Assembly: GCA_049644345.1 (NCBI GenBank)
Contig: JBARRS010000048.1
Coordinates: forward strand, 1 to 47,965
Origin: JBARRS01 sp049644345
GTDB taxonomy: Bacteria; Actinomycetota; Thermoleophilia; Gaiellales; Gaiellaceae
Direction of reading: 5' to 3'
DNA: 47,965 bases
In this document: piece after piece, positions 45,957 through 47,965 of the stretch
How the letters are laid out: every line of letters starts with the position of its first letter
Numbering within the stretch: position 1 is the stretch's first letter
Made by a program: the position numbers and the translations under genes
Notes under the pieces: generated by a model
What the model saw: the letters and a program-made list of their open reading frames with translations, nothing else
What the model was told of the DNA's origin: nothing
Databases searched by the model: none

Positions 45957-46547
45957 ATGCAGGTCTTCCTGGGGATCACGGGCGCGTCCGGAGCGCCGTA
46001 CGCGGCGCGTCTGCTCGAGGCTCTCGCCGGAGCGGGCTGCGAGGTCGGTGTCTGCGCGTCGAGCGCAGGGCTCGAGGTCGTGGCGACGGAGCTCTACGGC
46101 GACGCGCGGCTGTCGCGCGACGAGACGCTGGCCCGGCTGACCGAACCGGCGCGCCAATCGGTCACGATCTACGACCCGAACGACTGGCACGCGCCGTACG
46201 CGAGCGGCTCGGCGAAGGTGGACGCGTACGTGATCTGCCCGTGTTCGATGGGCACGCTCGGGACGATCGCGTCAGGAGCGATGTCGAACCTCATCCACCG
46301 CGCCGCGAGCGTTGCGCTGAAGGAAGGGCGCAGGCTGGTGCTCTGCCCGCGCGAGACGCCGCTCTCGGCGATCCACCTCCGCAACATGCTCGACCTGCGC
46401 CAGGCCGGCGCGACGATCCTCTTCCTCGCGCCGGGCTTCTACCACGGCGCTGAGACGATCGGCGACCTCGTCGACTTCGTCGTCGCGCGCTGCCTCGACC
46501 AGCTCGGGCTCGAGCATGAGCTGTCGCGCCGCTGGGGTGACGGGTGA
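45957..46547 (+). CDS. ubiX: UbiX family flavin prenyltransferase
   Basis: UbiX attaches a dimethylallyl group to FMN to make the prenylated cofactor of UbiD. The 196-aa protein has the flavin-binding start FLGITGASGAPYAARLLEAL, ICPCSMGTLGTIASGAMSNLIHRAASVALKE (in pieces), and LCPRETPLSAIHLRNMLDL. ATG 45957 was chosen because the domain begins at once; ATG 45936 adds seven residues. The stop overlaps the ubiE start (GTGA). Confidence 0.95.
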   Translation: MQVFLGITGASGAPYAARLLEALAGAGCEVGVCASSAGLEVVATELYGDARLSRDETLARLTEPARQSVTIYDPNDWHAPYASGSAKVDAYVICPCSMGTLGTIASGAMSNLIHRAASVALKEGRRLVLCPRETPLSAIHLRNMLDLRQAGATILFLAPGFYHGAETIGDLVDFVVARCLDQLGLEHELSRRWGDG

Positions 46548-47230
46548 GCGTCGAGACCGGCAGGCTCCCGGCGGCCGGCGTCCGGGAGATGTTCGACCGC
46601 ATCGCGCCCGTCTACGACCTGATGAACCGCGCGATGACGGCCGGGCTGGACCGGCGCTGGCGCCGGGAGACCGCGCGCGCGGTGGTCCGGCCGGGCGACC
46701 GGGTTCTCGATGCCTGTTGCGGAACGGGCGATCTCGCGCTTGCCTGCCGCGACTCGGGCGGGCGCGTCACGGGTCTCGACTTCTCGGACAGGATGCTCGA
46801 GCAGGCGCGCCGGAAGGCGCCTGAGCTCGAGTGGATTCGCGGGGACGCGCTCGAGCTCCCGTTCGCAGACGGCTCCTTCGACGCCGCGACCGTGGGATTC
46901 GGGGTCCGGAATCTCGACGACCTCGACCGAGGGCTGCGCGAGCTGCGGCGTGTCCTGCGACCCGGCGGTCGGCTCGCCGTGCTCGAGATCACTCGGCCGA
47001 AGGGCCCGCTCGCGCCCTTCTACCGCGTCTGGTTCGATGCGATCGTCCCACTCGCCGGGAAATTGCTGCCGGGCGGCTCCGCGTACACGTACCTGCCCGC
47101 GAGCGTGCGGCGGTTCCCGGGGCCGGAGAGCCTCTCGCGGCTTCTCGGCGACGCCGGCTTTGGCCCGGTACGGTTCCGCCTCTTCGCAGGCGGAATCGTG
47201 GCGTTGCACGTGGCGGAGGTGCCGAGCTGA
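46544..47230 (+). CDS. ubiE: Demethylmenaquinone methyltransferase
   Basis: The 228-aa S-adenosylmethionine methyltransferase performs the last step of menaquinone synthesis. It shows VREMFDRIAPVYDLMNRAMTAGLDRRWR at the start, the methyl-donor site VLDACCGTGDLAL, FGVRNLDDLDRGLRELRRVLRPGG and a C-terminal ITRPKGP...YTYLPASV. The gene overlaps ubiX by 4 bp and the next gene's CTG start by 3 bp. Confidence 0.95.
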   Translation: MSVETGRLPAAGVREMFDRIAPVYDLMNRAMTAGLDRRWRRETARAVVRPGDRVLDACCGTGDLALACRDSGGRVTGLDFSDRMLEQARRKAPELEWIRGDALELPFADGSFDAATVGFGVRNLDDLDRGLRELRRVLRPGGRLAVLEITRPKGPLAPFYRVWFDAIVPLAGKLLPGGSAYTYLPASVRRFPGPESLSRLLGDAGFGPVRFRLFAGGIVALHVAEVPS

Positions 47231-47965
47231 GCACGCTGACGACGATCAGGGAGAGCCCCGGGCTCGACGCGTACCTCGGCGCGCTCGAGGAGCGGCTTAC
47301 GGGTGCGGTCTCCGCGCACCCGGGGCTCGTCGCCACGGTCGGCGCCGAGGCGCTCACCGCCGGAGGCAAGCGCCTGCGGCCGTTGCTCGTCTTCCTCTGT
47401 GCGCCGCCGGACGGCGAGCAGCCCGTCGCCGCCGGGGCCGCGGTCGAGCTCGTCCACATGGCGACGCTCGTGCACGACGACCTGATCGACCGCGCCGCCT
47501 ACCGGCGCGGGCGGGCGGCCGCTTGGGCGCTGTACGGCCACGGTGCCGCGCGGGCCGCCGGCGACTACCTCTTCGCCCGCGCATTCGCCGAGCTCGCAGG
47601 CACCGGAGACGCCGCGGCCGTGCGTCTGCTCGCGCGCGCCTGCCTTTCTCTCGCCCGCGGCGAGGCGATGCAACGTGCCCAGACACACGATCCCGAGACG
47701 ACTGTCGACGCATACCTCGAGCGCTGCGCGCTGAAGACCGGAAAGCTGTTCGAGGCAGCCTGCCTGCTCGGTGCGGGGGGCGACTCCGGCGCGGAGGCGA
47801 TCGGCGAGTTCGGCCTCGCGCTCGGCGTCGCCTTCCAGATCACCGACGACATCCTCGACTGCACCGGCGAGCAGGTGGAGACCGGCAAGATCGCGGGAAC
47901 GGACCTGCGGGAGGGCACGCCGACGCTCCCCCTGCTGCTGGCCGCCCGCGAGGACGAGCACGTGC
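47227..47965 (+). CDS. Polyprenyl diphosphate synthase (partial, runs off the window)
   Basis: The 246 residues present show the trans-prenyl synthase signatures: LTAGGKRLRPLLV, the first aspartate-rich motif HDDLIDRA, the chain-length region AAGDYLFARAF, and the second motif QITDDILD, followed by GTDLREGTPTLPLLL. It should make the menaquinone side chain from isopentenyl diphosphate. No ATG, GTG or TTG lies near the N-terminus; the CTG at 47227 overlaps the ubiE stop as CTGA and gives the expected family length. The stop is beyond the window. Confidence 0.9.
   Translation, partial: MSTLTTIRESPGLDAYLGALEERLTGAVSAHPGLVATVGAEALTAGGKRLRPLLVFLCAPPDGEQPVAAGAAVELVHMATLVHDDLIDRAAYRRGRAAAWALYGHGAARAAGDYLFARAFAELAGTGDAAAVRLLARACLSLARGEAMQRAQTHDPETTVDAYLERCALKTGKLFEAACLLGAGGDSGAEAIGEFGLALGVAFQITDDILDCTGEQVETGKIAGTDLREGTPTLPLLLAAREDEHV

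Noticed and set aside
1..47965. Search by eye for integrases, transposases, phage genes, toxin-antitoxin pairs, restriction or CRISPR systems
   Set aside because: None found; the genes are metabolic, envelope or regulatory, so a mobile defence island is not supported.

Overview
The window is chromosomal DNA from a very GC-rich bacterium, most likely an uncultured actinobacterium of the Thermoleophilia type. The signs are strong G/C preference at third codon positions, many GTG and TTG starts, tightly overlapping operons, futalosine-type menaquinone synthesis (mqnD), a PaaABCD phenylacetyl-CoA epoxidase, and abundant TANNNT boxes 6-9 nt upstream of start codons, as expected for leaderless actinobacterial mRNAs. 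The taxon is inferred from these gene families and was not tested by a search. I see no rRNA, tRNA, CRISPR array, transposase, integrase or phage gene.

Layout. 1-2300: ornithine-cyclodeaminase-like enzyme, two small hypothetical genes and a class II aldolase. 2305-6295: a DtxR/MntR-type metalloregulator divergent from mqnD, then a thiolase and an aldehyde dehydrogenase. 6296-7153: an odd stretch with one lipoprotein gene, ending in a second copy of the dehydrogenase's last eight codons. 7134-9093: minus-strand EamA transporter, histidine phosphatase and YdcZ-type transporter. 9194-11044: EthD-like protein and two crotonases. 11050-13899: L,D-transpeptidase, HtrA-type protease and a PaaG-like isomerase. 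13915-16121: DUF4389 membrane protein, an ECF sigma factor carrying a membrane anchor and proline-rich tail, and a lone receiver domain. 16118-19459: paaABCD plus a lipoprotein gene, divergent from a TetR/PaaR regulator with a perfect operator between them. 19556-23515: large secreted BNR-type protein, PrsA/SurA-like foldase lipoprotein and a lipid kinase. 23535-27005: 2-oxoacid dehydrogenase E1alpha, E1beta and E2 with a HIRAN-domain gene inserted. 27006-30065: cysteine-less thioredoxin-like protein, membrane protein, alkaline-phosphatase-superfamily enzyme, Pcm and acylphosphatase. 30241-35279: GtrA, two GT-C-like membrane glycosyltransferases, YmdB-type phosphodiesterase and an M23-like protein. 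35445-38601: AI-2E family permease and an ABC exporter. 38598-47965: a respiratory block of hemB, hemL, a truncated prenyl-synthase-like gene, a 57-aa membrane protein, ubiD, qcrABC, ubiX, ubiE and a polyprenyl synthase that runs off the window end.

How the genes work together. Two themes dominate. The first is CoA-thioester catabolism of aromatic and fatty acids: paaABCD, PaaG-like, two further crotonases, thiolase, aldehyde dehydrogenase and the 2-oxoacid dehydrogenase. The second is construction of a menaquinone/cytochrome bc respiratory chain: heme synthesis, menaquinone ring and tail modification, and the Rieske/b6/b-c subunits. The most informative sequence-level observations are the pervasive leaderless promoters (some built on the upstream gene's TAG stop codon), three likely CTG start codons at coupled gene junctions, a PaaR operator, a leftover dehydrogenase tail whose differences are all synonymous, a membrane-tethered sigma factor beside a 24-bp palindrome, and a truncated prenyl-synthase-like partner protein. 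No wholly new system is proven. The best candidates for something undescribed are the truncated prenyl-synthase partner, the sigma factor/receiver pair and the HIRAN gene inside the dehydrogenase operon.
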